IMG/VR virus record: IMGVR_UViG_3300033146_002537
Coordinates: 1-22,514 of that record
Direction: 5' to 3' (one strand)
DNA: 22,514 nucleotides
Source of the DNA: a virus
Positions 8,192 through 15,211 of the stretch are shown here, one piece after another. The notes under the pieces are model-generated. The model was not told the DNA's origin and did not search any database. It saw nothing but the letters and a program-made list of their open reading frames with translations. The position numbers and the translations under genes are program-made. The first letter of the stretch is position 1, and every line of letters starts with the position of its first letter.

Positions 8192-8424
8192 GACCAACGC
8201 CCGCATACGCGAAGCTGGCCGTGATTCTGGCTGTGCTTTCGGGCACCGCCGGATGCTCCATGCTCACCCCGCCCGCCGGCGACGCGCAAACGACGGTGAT
8301 CATGCAAGGTCCGGGCAACGCGACAATCCTGACAACCGACAATCCGCGCGTTTCGCGCACGTTCACTTTCGGCGAAAAGCGCCGCGGAAATGAACCAAAC
8401 CAGTTACCGATAGAAAGACGCTAG
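8188..8424 (+). CDS. Small predicted lipoprotein, coupled to the PEP-CTERM gene
   Basis: This 78-residue product has a type II signal peptide: a basic N-region, the hydrophobic core LAVILAVLSG and the lipobox GTAGC with Cys at position 23. The mature part (about 55 residues) is Thr/Pro-rich and ends in a basic tail, with no recognised domain. The ATG overlaps the upstream TGA, so translation is almost certainly coupled to the PEP-CTERM gene, and the two may work together at the envelope. Small phage lipoproteins can block superinfection (for example T5 Llp) or form the outer-membrane half of a spanin. The nearby PEP-CTERM gene favours a surface or exclusion role, but nothing in the sequence decides it. 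Confidence 0.8.
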   Translation: MRPTPAYAKLAVILAVLSGTAGCSMLTPPAGDAQTTVIMQGPGNATILTTDNPRVSRTFTFGEKRRGNEPNQLPIERR

Positions 8425-8427
8425 GCT

Positions 8428-9561
8428 ATGGCACAAGAACGAATCACTGGCGATGAATTGGATGCTGCCGCGCAACAGATTGCGGATGACTCGGAGACTA
8501 TGCACAGCATTGTCCACGGTGCACCGACCGCCCCCGACGTGCCAACCGAAGGCGGCGACGTGCCGCCGTTGGGCAAGGTGGTGGCCGCGATGAACGCCCT
8601 GTGGGGGCCGGGGCTGATCTCCGGCGATGGGGTTCCGGACGATTCACTGGGTATCGATGGCCAGCACTATCTCAACCTATTGGACGGTAGTGTTTACAAA
8701 AAAGCCTCCGGGGTGTGGGGATCGTTCTACGTCCCGGCGACCAATCGTATCTATGCGGTGGTTGCGATGCCGGACGACTCTTTCGGTGCAGACGGCGACC
8801 TCGCCATCATGTACGCCAGCGTTCTTGTGAGTAGCTTTCTGGAAAAATCCGGTGGGACATGGCAACAGTTGGCGCAATGGGCCGGGGCATGGGCACACAA
8901 TGTTCTCGAGTTGACCGACAACTTCATCGGGAACACTGCCAAGCTTGAAGCGGATGGGATTTTCGGGGAAGCCGGATGGCTCTTCCATAACATCGCTGGC
9001 GTCGGCACGGTTCGCATGCGGCACGATGACGGAACTGATCCGTCGCCGGGTACGTGCCAGTTGACAGCGGAGGCGGGGGCCGGTAATGCTTCCTGCTTGA
9101 CTTTTCAACACGACGGCGGAGGTAATGGGTTCTACCTGAGTCAGCTTGCGGCATCCACGGACAATGTGCTTTCATTCGTTTTCAAGCTGAAAACAGCATC
9201 GCAGTGCCATCTTGGTTTCACTAACAGCCTATGGAATGCCACCGACCCGGTATTGAATCGCTTCGGCGGCTTGTTCGGCGATGGGGAAGCGGGCGGTAAC
9301 TTCCTTTTCCGCACAATCGAAGGCGGGACCGTGCAGGACACCGATTTACTGTTGCCTGTGGATACCGAGTGGCACACCTTGCGAATCCGTACGAGCCGTA
9401 TGCCGGAGAACAACTACCACATAACGCTCGACGGACAAGAGTTTATCGTTGCGAATCCGTCGCTGTCAGGTTCGGTTCAGGTGTCAGCGATGACTGTGTC
9501 CACAGCGGCGGCGGCGGGCGCGCTGCATTTGAACTCCTTCAAACTCGCCGCCCTTTACTAA
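8428..9561 (+). CDS. Tail fibre-like protein with a ConA-like C-terminal domain
   Basis: This 377-residue protein opens with a helical anchor (residues 1-60) followed by two copies of a short phage fibre motif. The first is PDDSLGIDGQHYLN...SVYKKASGVWG (69-98) and the second PDDSFGADGDLAIMY...LEKSGGTWQ (115-146). This GxDGD-Y-N-x-VY-K-G-W pattern is common in tail fibre and collar proteins. Residues about 155-377 form a beta-rich, Gly/Phe/Trp-rich region that ends in TEWHTLRIR and DGQEFIV segments, as in concanavalin-like lectin/LamG folds. The likely role is binding cell-surface glycans. It starts 4 bases after the lipoprotein stop and ends 1 base before the phosphoesterase, so the two are probably made together. 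No enzymatic residues are evident. Confidence 0.75.
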   Translation: MAQERITGDELDAAAQQIADDSETMHSIVHGAPTAPDVPTEGGDVPPLGKVVAAMNALWGPGLISGDGVPDDSLGIDGQHYLNLLDGSVYKKASGVWGSFYVPATNRIYAVVAMPDDSFGADGDLAIMYASVLVSSFLEKSGGTWQQLAQWAGAWAHNVLELTDNFIGNTAKLEADGIFGEAGWLFHNIAGVGTVRMRHDDGTDPSPGTCQLTAEAGAGNASCLTFQHDGGGNGFYLSQLAASTDNVLSFVFKLKTASQCHLGFTNSLWNATDPVLNRFGGLFGDGEAGGNFLFRTIEGGTVQDTDLLLPVDTEWHTLRIRTSRMPENNYHITLDGQEFIVANPSLSGSVQVSAMTVSTAAAAGALHLNSFKLAALY

Positions 9562-9562
9562 A

Positions 9563-10900
9563 ATGGCACTGAATCACTACAAGACAACGCGGGCTCTGAG
9601 CGGATACCGAAACGAGGGCAGTCATGACTTGGCGGAAATGTTCGCACAGGTCGGCTTCGATCCGCAAGCGTCGGGTGCCGGCTTTGTGCTCACTCTGACC
9701 GATTCACACATGGTGGGCAATACAGCCAACGGATATGTCACAACGGCTTTCTCCCAACCCACCATCGCGGCCATCCGCAACGCGGGCCACCTCGGACCCG
9801 TCCGTATAGTTCACCTCGGCGATATGCTGACCGATTTCGTTTCTTCTTTCGGCAACCATCCCGGCGATGGAGCGGTAGAGTTCGGCTTGAAGGAAACCAC
9901 ATGGTTCAACTCGATGATGGAAAACCTACTTCAACCTTTCGCGCCTGTTGCGTTGTCGCTCGGAAACCATGACACGCCGCCACGCGAAAACGGAGGAATC
10001 GGCGCATTCTGCCTGGCGAACATGACCGGCTTCGATGCTCTGCATCACACTTTCCATTGCGGCGGAGTTCGTTGGGTTGTTCTTTCCGCCGATCATGGCG
10101 CGGGGTTCGTCGATGGGCAGTTTGATTTGGTGGATGCCGAGTTCGCCGCGAACAACGGCGAGGATATGGTGATGACAATCCACCAGCCGGGTAGCGGGCG
10201 TCCATCGGACTGGCACGCAATGTTGGAGATGTGGCAACATATCCCCGCCGATCTGCCGGGGGAGTTGCTTTTCCTCCACGGGCACACCCACCGAAATCTT
10301 ATTCAACGGCAGCAGAAACCCGGCGGAAAGCTGGTGCATCGGCTCACCTACGGGGCGGCAATCCCGGAGGCACATCCAAGCGGAGACGCCATGAATCCGG
10401 TTCTAGGTGCCATCGCCTGCCGGGATGGCCGGATTGTTGAGAAATTCGTGTGCCATTGCCGTAGCGGCTACTGGTATCGGCTTGTTCCTTTCCAAGAGTT
10501 CGGCATCACAGAACCTGTTTGGGACTACTACGGGCCGCTTTCCTCGGAGACGCGCCTTGCCGACTATCGCGCGGATTCTGACTTGCGACCATATCTTCAT
10601 AATTCACCAAGCGCATCGACCTTCAAGGATACCGGCACCTGGTTTTCATATGTGCATGATCTTCGGGTGAAAATTCCGATGGCCACAGGAGGAACCCGAT
10701 TCTATGTTTGTGCGAACGTGGCACCGAGCAAGGTTGACTTTTCCATCGATGGTCTGACGTGGCTTCCCGGCACGCAGGAAAGTTTCATCGAAAAGTTCGC
10801 CATCATGGGCATACCGGAAGCCGCGCGGGTGGGTCCGGACCTGTACGCCCGCATTGACCTCGACGGTCTGCATATGTCAAGTTGGGGCATCCTACAATGA
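9563..10900 (+). CDS. Calcineurin-like metallophosphoesterase in the tail module
   Basis: All signature motifs of the binuclear metallophosphoesterase superfamily are present and in order in this 445-residue protein: DxH (Asp47, His49), GDMLTD (Asp87), GNHD (Asn135, His136), a lone His (His207 in TIHQPG) and GHTH (His241, His243). The catalytic domain spans about residues 40-300. The remaining 145 residues are beta-rich, with Tyr/Trp-rich segments, and could be a binding domain. There is no signal peptide. The gene sits between a fibre gene and the tail-tip genes and overlaps the next gene by ATGA. A virion enzyme that attacks a phosphorylated surface polymer (lipid A, teichoic-like or capsular phosphodiester) is plausible, as is a cytoplasmic nuclease or phosphatase. 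The substrate cannot be read from sequence. Confidence 0.88.
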   Translation: MALNHYKTTRALSGYRNEGSHDLAEMFAQVGFDPQASGAGFVLTLTDSHMVGNTANGYVTTAFSQPTIAAIRNAGHLGPVRIVHLGDMLTDFVSSFGNHPGDGAVEFGLKETTWFNSMMENLLQPFAPVALSLGNHDTPPRENGGIGAFCLANMTGFDALHHTFHCGGVRWVVLSADHGAGFVDGQFDLVDAEFAANNGEDMVMTIHQPGSGRPSDWHAMLEMWQHIPADLPGELLFLHGHTHRNLIQRQQKPGGKLVHRLTYGAAIPEAHPSGDAMNPVLGAIACRDGRIVEKFVCHCRSGYWYRLVPFQEFGITEPVWDYYGPLSSETRLADYRADSDLRPYLHNSPSASTFKDTGTWFSYVHDLRVKIPMATGGTRFYVCANVAPSKVDFSIDGLTWLPGTQESFIEKFAIMGIPEAARVGPDLYARIDLDGLHMSSWGILQ

Positions 10901-11394
10901 ACAATCTACTTAAAGAGGCACTGAAACAGGCATACGTTCGCGCGCAAGCGGATGTCGTTGTTTTGCATACACTTGAATTTACACATGAAGACATGACCGA
11001 GCCCTTGCGGATTGTGCAAGGCAACGACGCGCAAGAGTTATGGGTTGACGGTGCGCCCGTCGAGTTCTTGCCCGTGCCCTTTGAATTCGTTTTGCCGGAA
11101 ACGACCGACACCTTGCCGGAGCTTGTGCTTGCCGTGGATGATGTCATGGGCGAGGCGTCCGCTTTTGTGCGGCAGTTTGCCGGGACCGCATCCCCCGTTA
11201 CCGTGCTGTATCGCCCATTTTTGGAAGCCGACAAGCAAACGCCACAAATCGACCCGCCTTTGCAGATGTTCTTGAAAGACGCGGTGGTGAAAGACGGGGT
11301 TTTCCGGGCGCGCGCAATCATCCATGATTTCGTCAACAAAAAATTTCCAAATGAGCTTTACCACGTCAAAGCCTTTCCCGGCCTGCAAAGTTGA
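10897..11394 (+). CDS. DUF1833 phage tail protein, likely lambda gpL counterpart
   Basis: This 165-residue protein matches the DUF1833 pattern from memory: an N-terminal LKQAYVRAQADVVVLHTLEF, a VPFEFVLPE...LPELVLAVDDV core, a PVTVLYRPFL strand, a DPPLQMFLKDA strand and the terminal FPNELYHVKAFPGL. In siphophages this family sits just before the NlpC/P60 and gpJ genes and is thought to be part of the tail-tip hub, in the position of lambda gpL. I chose the ATG at 10897, which overlaps the upstream TGA (ATGA). A TTG 15 bases earlier would also be in frame but gives a less typical N-terminus. The 3' end overlaps the next gene by about 44 bases. Confidence 0.85.
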   Translation: MNNLLKEALKQAYVRAQADVVVLHTLEFTHEDMTEPLRIVQGNDAQELWVDGAPVEFLPVPFEFVLPETTDTLPELVLAVDDVMGEASAFVRQFAGTASPVTVLYRPFLEADKQTPQIDPPLQMFLKDAVVKDGVFRARAIIHDFVNKKFPNELYHVKAFPGLQS

Positions 11395-11782
11395 AGCCTT
11401 CCTCGCGCGGGTGCACGGCTTGCCGTATCGCGTCGGGGCGGCGGGACCGGATGCTTTTGATTGTGTCGGCTTGTGCCGGGCGTTTTATGGCGCGGTTATG
11501 GGTTTCGCGTTGCCGTCAATCGTTCCGTCGGAATATCGCGCGCACAGGAATGCGGCGGATTTCGAAGGCAATGGTTGGCGGCGAATCGCCGAACCGGTGC
11601 CGGGGTGCTTGGTTGCGATGTCCCGCGCTGAGCATGTCTCGCATCTTGGGGTTTGGCTTGGCGGCGTGCTCCATGCTACGCGGGCGCAAGGCGTGCGGCT
11701 GCATGCTTTGGCACAGGTTCGCAGTCTCCATTACAAACAGTTTACTTACTACGCGAATGACCGCATACCTTTTGAAGATTGA
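11351..11782 (+). CDS. NlpC/P60 tail-tip peptidase, lambda gpK-like
   Basis: This 143-residue protein carries the NlpC/P60 catalytic pattern: Cys38 in AFDCVGLCRAFYG, His98 in SHLGVWLGG, and a third polar residue, probably His108 in VLHAT. The fold cuts gamma-D-Glu-diaminopimelate or similar bonds in peptidoglycan. In the virion it would open the cell wall locally during DNA injection or help mature the tail tip. It lacks the JAB/Mov34 half found in lambda gpK, so it corresponds to the peptidase half only. The start is uncertain. ATG 11351 (MSFTTS) gives a compact protein overlapping DUF1833 by 44 bases; an in-frame ATG at 11324 adds nine residues. The stop overlaps the gpJ-like gene by 26 bases. 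Confidence 0.88.
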   Translation: MSFTTSKPFPACKVEAFLARVHGLPYRVGAAGPDAFDCVGLCRAFYGAVMGFALPSIVPSEYRAHRNAADFEGNGWRRIAEPVPGCLVAMSRAEHVSHLGVWLGGVLHATRAQGVRLHALAQVRSLHYKQFTYYANDRIPFED

Positions 11783-14192
11783 AAACCCGTTCGAACCGCA
11801 AAAGCATGTCTTTACGGCAATTCCTGCGGGCACGGCCATTGCCGCCGCGTTACGGCGCGGCGGCATCGACCCGGAGACATCGGCGCTTCCGTTGCTTTAC
11901 CTTTTGAATGGTGTTCCGGTGTTGCATGAGACAACGCCGGAGTTTCCAGAAGCAAAGACGTTGGCTTACCGGTTGAAACCGCAAGACATGCTTTCCGTTG
12001 TCGCCATTCCGGGGGACTTCGGCTTTTCATTCATCGTTGCGGCGCTTTCGCTGGTCGTTGCCGTGGCTGCGGCGTTGCTGGTACCTACCCCGTCGAATCC
12101 GGCGCAAGGGCAGGAAAGCATCGACCCGGCATTTACGGTCAAGGGTCAGACAAACCGGTTTCGCCCCGGCGAGCCTGTTGAGGTGCACTATGGGCGCGCG
12201 CGGGTTTGGCCTAGCTACGCCGCGCAACCCTTCAGCTTTTACGACGGCAACGACAATTACCAGACGAGCCTTTTCTGTTGGGGTCAGGGCGAGTATGACT
12301 TCGACGACTTTTTGGTTGAGGATTCACCGCTTGCCGATTTTTCCGACGTGCAAACGGAAATCGTTTTGCCCGGCGCGGCGGGCGCGTTGTATCCGGGTTT
12401 TGTTTTCCGCTCCGGTGAGGTGCAGGGAATCGAACTATACGGCACCAACGAAGATGAATACGGAACAGATGGCTGGTCAACCGCGTTTGTCCTGAACCCG
12501 GCGGGAACCACTGTGGAAAGGCTTTCCATCGATATGGTTTGCCCGCAGGGACTTTTCCGCACCGCCGACGGGCTGTACTATACCACAGATGCGCAATTCG
12601 AGGTGCAACGAATGGCAATTGATGATGACGGCAACGAAACCGGGTCATGGGTTACATGCATCACCGAATACTTTGAACGCGCGGACCCCGCGCCGCAACG
12701 GTTCACCATCGCCGCCGACGTGCCGGCAGGAAGGTACAAGCTCCGGGCGCGGAACACAGGCGAACGGTCGGATGCAGCCAACAAGATGAACCTCTTGCAC
12801 TGGGACGGGGCAACCGGCCTAAACTTTTCGGCGGTGTCGTATCCGGGAAAAACCACCGTGGCGTTGAAGATCCGTGCAACCGCACAGTTGAACGACTCAT
12901 CGCAACGGCGTTTTAATGGATGGGCAACGCGCAAGCTGCCGACATGGACGGCGGGCGCGGGTTGGTCAGCACCTGTGGCAACCCGCAATCCGGTTTGGGC
13001 ATTCTGCGACATTTTTCGTGCGGAGTACGGCGGACGCTTAGCGGACGCGTATTTGCAAATGGATGATTTGAAAGCTCTTGCCGACAAAGCCGATGCGCTC
13101 GGTGTTGTTTTCGACTGGACGTTTGACACGCCCATCACCGCTTGGGAAGCCGCCCGCGCAACGTTGCAGGCGCTTCGGGCGGTGCCGGTGCCGCAGGGGT
13201 CAATCATTACGGTGATCCGCGATGAGCCCGCCGAACTGCCAGCAATGATTTTTACACCGGAAAACACGTTGAAGGGGTCATTTTCGCAAGAGCTGAAATT
13301 GTGGGATGCAGACGCGCCGCATTCTGTCGAAGTCGAGTATTTCGACCCGCAATCTTGGATTGCAAAAACCGTGGTTTGCACGTTGCCGGGATTTGTCGAA
13401 GACACAGTGCCGAAACAAATAAAACTGCCCGGTTGCACGTCGCGGGATTTGGCGTATCAAACCGGACTGTATCATCTTGCTTGCGCAATGTGGCAAAATG
13501 AATTTGTGAGTCTGGAAACCGGCTTGGAAGGGATGGTGCCCGCTTACGGTGCGCTGGTCGATGTGTCGCACCCGACGATTCCGCGCGGGCGGGGCGGTGC
13601 GGTCCTTGCCTGGAGTTCGGCAACGCGGAACATGGAGCTGTCGGAGCCGGTGCTTTTCGAGACGGGCAAGACCTATGCAATCCTTTTGCGGGATATTTCG
13701 GGCGGGGCGGTCGAATTGCCGTTGCCGTGCGAGCATCCCGACGGCGGAACGGGCGAGACGCGGCGTGTGCGCATACCGGGCGGCATCGGCCAAACGCAAT
13801 TGGTTGTTGATGTTAACGCCGCGCCCGCACTCTACATTTTTGGCGAACCGGGCACCCTTGCGTTCCGCGGAAAAGTCACCCGGCTTGCGCCATCGTCGGA
13901 TTCGGCGGTGCAGGTGGACATTGCCAAATATGACGCGCGCGTCTATGCCTTCGAGAATACGCCCGCGCCGTCCGGGGGACCGGCGGCTTGCGCACGTCCC
14001 GCGCCGGGCACGCCGGGGCGAGTGAAGATGCGGCGGGACCCACTCCGGCGCGGTTGGCTCATTCTCCGCTGGCAACCCGTTGCCGACGCTACCGGCTACC
14101 GGGTCGAGGTTCAGCACGGGCGGCACGGCGCTTGGGAAGCGGTTGGGATTGTCGATCAGCCGTTTTTTTCCGTTGCGCGTCCGCTCGCTTAA
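11757..14192 (+). CDS. Tail tip/host specificity protein, lambda gpJ-like
   Basis: This 811-residue protein is the central tail-tip hub. Residues 1-80 look like a small gpI/ubiquitin-like domain (KPQDMLSVVAIPGDFGFSF at its end). A strongly hydrophobic stretch follows (about 86-108, FIVAALSLVVAVAAALL), as found in gpI/gpJ-type proteins. Residues 110-740 contain the gpJ hub with the characteristic RFRPGEPVEVHYGRARVWPS segment and later a WAFCDIF...GRLADAYLQMDDL segment. The end (about 745-811) resembles a single fibronectin type III domain (LILRWQPVADATGYRVEVQ). The open frame extends upstream to 11391, but that part lies on top of the peptidase gene, so I chose ATG 11757. Lambda gpJ is longer (1132 residues) and binds the receptor with its C-terminus. 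Here that part is short, so receptor binding is probably done by the separate adhesins. Confidence 0.9.
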   Translation: MTAYLLKIENPFEPQKHVFTAIPAGTAIAAALRRGGIDPETSALPLLYLLNGVPVLHETTPEFPEAKTLAYRLKPQDMLSVVAIPGDFGFSFIVAALSLVVAVAAALLVPTPSNPAQGQESIDPAFTVKGQTNRFRPGEPVEVHYGRARVWPSYAAQPFSFYDGNDNYQTSLFCWGQGEYDFDDFLVEDSPLADFSDVQTEIVLPGAAGALYPGFVFRSGEVQGIELYGTNEDEYGTDGWSTAFVLNPAGTTVERLSIDMVCPQGLFRTADGLYYTTDAQFEVQRMAIDDDGNETGSWVTCITEYFERADPAPQRFTIAADVPAGRYKLRARNTGERSDAANKMNLLHWDGATGLNFSAVSYPGKTTVALKIRATAQLNDSSQRRFNGWATRKLPTWTAGAGWSAPVATRNPVWAFCDIFRAEYGGRLADAYLQMDDLKALADKADALGVVFDWTFDTPITAWEAARATLQALRAVPVPQGSIITVIRDEPAELPAMIFTPENTLKGSFSQELKLWDADAPHSVEVEYFDPQSWIAKTVVCTLPGFVEDTVPKQIKLPGCTSRDLAYQTGLYHLACAMWQNEFVSLETGLEGMVPAYGALVDVSHPTIPRGRGGAVLAWSSATRNMELSEPVLFETGKTYAILLRDISGGAVELPLPCEHPDGGTGETRRVRIPGGIGQTQLVVDVNAAPALYIFGEPGTLAFRGKVTRLAPSSDSAVQVDIAKYDARVYAFENTPAPSGGPAACARPAPGTPGRVKMRRDPLRRGWLILRWQPVADATGYRVEVQHGRHGAWEAVGIVDQPFFSVARPLA

Positions 14193-14408
14193 TTTTTCGG
14201 TTTCCGTCCTGCTCCGGCACGCTTTCGGGTTGCGTGTCGCCGGGCGGGGCGGGAACCGTCTTTCCTGAGCGCGTGCTTGCCGTGGCGCGTTTTGCGGCGG
14301 CTTTCGAGTGTGACCAGCGGGGCAAGGGCATCCCGGCTTTGTGGGGCGAATACGGGCGCAAAAAAGCACTTCCCGGCGATGCGGGACGGGCGGCGGGCGC
14401 CGGCGCGG
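14193..14408 (+). other. Convergent intergenic region between tail and early blocks
   Basis: This 216-bp stretch separates the 3' ends of the two oppositely transcribed blocks. The plus strand has an open frame running through it, continuous with a shadow of the gpJ gene. It has only a GTG at 14240 as a possible start and a low-complexity Ala/Gly-rich end. I do not count it as a gene. A weak stem-loop with a T-tract for the minus strand is listed separately. No strong terminator for the plus strand is visible. Confidence 0.6.
14360..14388 (-). terminator. Possible weak terminator of the early block
   Basis: On the minus strand, about 20 bases past the last early gene, a short stem (TCCCG pairing with CGGGA around a 6-base loop) is followed within four bases by a run of six T. 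The stem is only 5 bp, so this is a weak candidate. Confidence 0.3.
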
Positions 14409-14606
14409 TCAGCCCTGCAGCTTCCTCTTTAACGCGTCGAGGGTTGCGCCGTAGGTTGCGGCGATTTCCTCGATGGATTCCCGGTCTGTGCCGTTCGGGA
14501 AAAGCTCTGGCCTTTTCGCGGCGTTACGTGGTCCCATGAGTTCCCAAGGGTCGACGCGGATTTTTTCGAGGTCGACAAAAAAGGCTGGTTTCGGTTCTTT
14601 TGTCAT
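14409..14606 (-). CDS. Small phage protein of unknown function, last early gene
   Basis: This 65-residue soluble protein is not recognised. The first half is Pro/Lys-rich (MTKEPKPAFFVDLEKIRVDP). The second half predicts two helices (SIEEIAATYGATLDALKRKL), reminiscent of a small helix-turn-helix, but this is weak. The frame stays open 276 bases upstream. I chose the ATG at 14606 because it follows the stop of the upstream gene by 34 bases and is preceded by the same ACC-rich leader (CGACCAACCGAACCAAG) seen before other early genes. The longer version would overlap the upstream gene heavily. It ends 216 bases from the convergent tail operon. Confidence 0.65.
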   Translation of the reverse strand: MTKEPKPAFFVDLEKIRVDPWELMGPRNAAKRPELFPNGTDRESIEEIAATYGATLDALKRKLQG

Positions 14607-14640
14607 TGTGTCGGTTCTTTCTTGGTTCGGTTGGTCGGGT

Positions 14641-15021
14641 TCAAAAAACGAAATCTGTGCTCTGCTCTGTCCGCGAAAGGCAACGCCAGCCCTCCGGCGT
14701 CGGTTGCGCCCCGGCAACAATGATATGTCCCGGGATTGGTCTGGCATGCGAGCGGGTCTCCAGTCTGCCTTGGACAAGCCTAATCTCGCGTGTGCTTGCG
14801 TCGTAGGCGTAAAACGGCGCCCACATCGTCCATGCGCGGTAATATGCGTTAGGGACGGAGTGCCGGGGGGACCGGGCGTCAATCACGTCGAGGCCGAGGT
14901 TTTCCGCCTTGCGGAGTGCTGACAACAGTGCCCTCGCCGCAAAAAGCGACGCGGCATGCCTGTACTTTTTCAGCGGCGAAAAGCTTGTTTCGATCCGTAT
15001 TCTTTTTTTGGCTTGGCTCAT
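14641..15021 (-). CDS. Small basic phage protein of unknown function behind promoter module A
   Basis: The product (126 residues) is not recognised. It is basic at the start (MSQAKKRIRIETSFSPLKKY), followed by a helical stretch (LFAARALLSALRKAENLGLD) and a Tyr/Trp-rich middle (AYYRAWTMWAPFYAYD). There are no membrane segments or signal peptide. The frame is open further upstream, but those codons run through a conserved non-coding repeat, so the ATG at 15021 is preferred. It is preceded directly by repeat module A with its hairpin and ACC-rich leader, which implies its own promoter and probable early expression. Such small, module-driven genes in phages often act on host functions; that is inference only. 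Confidence 0.7.
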   Translation of the reverse strand: MSQAKKRIRIETSFSPLKKYRHAASLFAARALLSALRKAENLGLDVIDARSPRHSVPNAYYRAWTMWAPFYAYDASTREIRLVQGRLETRSHARPIPGHIIVAGAQPTPEGWRCLSRTEQSTDFVF

Positions 15022-15126
15022 TGTTTCGTTTGGTTCGGGTTGCGGGCGTTGCGCCCGGCGGGGGGAGTGTTGGCCGGGTGCCGGAGCATTGCAAGCACTT
15101 TTTTGCATTTTTCGAAACTTTTTTTC
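15019..15126 (-). promoter_or_regulatory. Repeated promoter/dyad/hairpin-leader module A
   Basis: This 108-bp element is a near copy of module B at 16157-16265. In transcription order it has a TTTCGAAA palindrome (15110-15117), a TGCAA-N8-TTGCA dyad (15090-15107), a candidate -35 TTGCAA (15089-15094), a 17-base spacer and a poor -10 AACACT (15066-15071). A 6-bp hairpin with a CAA loop (15043-15057) then starts about where the transcript would begin. An ACC-rich, G-poor leader follows, ending at the ATG of the 126-residue gene. The A-tract side and the leader are almost identical in both modules, while the spacer and -10 differ. The repeat is certain; the promoter role is inferred. Confidence 0.6.
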
Positions 15127-15211
15127 AAAGGGCGAAAACCGCGACGGTTGCGAGGTAGAAAACCACGGCGAGAAACACCGCGCCGATGATGTCGAGTATC
15201 CATGCAGTCAC
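15125..15211 (-). CDS. 28-residue single-span membrane microprotein
   Basis: A GTG start whose last two bases form part of the upstream TGA (GTGA) opens a 28-codon frame. The product is almost wholly hydrophobic: MTAWILDIIGAVFLAVVFYL then ATVAVFAL, ending at TGA 15125-15127. It would form one transmembrane helix with almost no soluble part. The overlap with the stop of the 190-residue membrane protein gene suggests re-initiation and a paired function in the inner membrane. The stop lies exactly at the edge of repeat module A. It is short enough to be chance, but the overlap, the unbroken hydrophobicity and the neat fit between gene and module argue for a real gene. Possible roles are a holin-like or regulatory peptide of the larger membrane protein. 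Confidence 0.55.
   Translation of the reverse strand: MTAWILDIIGAVFLAVVFYLATVAVFAL

Noticed and set aside
3746-10900. Diversity-generating retroelement acting on the tail adhesins
   Set aside because: No reverse transcriptase gene and no template repeat with adenine-specific differences is visible in this window.
11391-11756. N-terminal extension of the gpJ-like frame
   Set aside because: These codons overlap the NlpC/P60 gene in another frame and give an Arg/Cys-rich sequence unlike tail proteins. The ATG at 11757 matches the expected gpI/gpJ-like start.
12578-13438. 286-codon minus-strand open frame inside the gpJ-like gene
   Set aside because: Ser/Ala-rich shadow with no start context and no recognisable features; the plus-strand gene is certain.
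13278-14369. 363-codon minus-strand open frame across the gpJ end and the convergent region
   Set aside because: It mostly overlaps the confident gpJ-like gene, is Arg/Pro-rich and shows no domain. Long antisense frames are common at this GC content.
14240-14539. Possible plus-strand gene after gpJ starting at GTG 14240
   Set aside because: It has no ribosome site and an Ala/Gly/Arg-rich composition, and its second half runs antisense over the 65-residue early gene.
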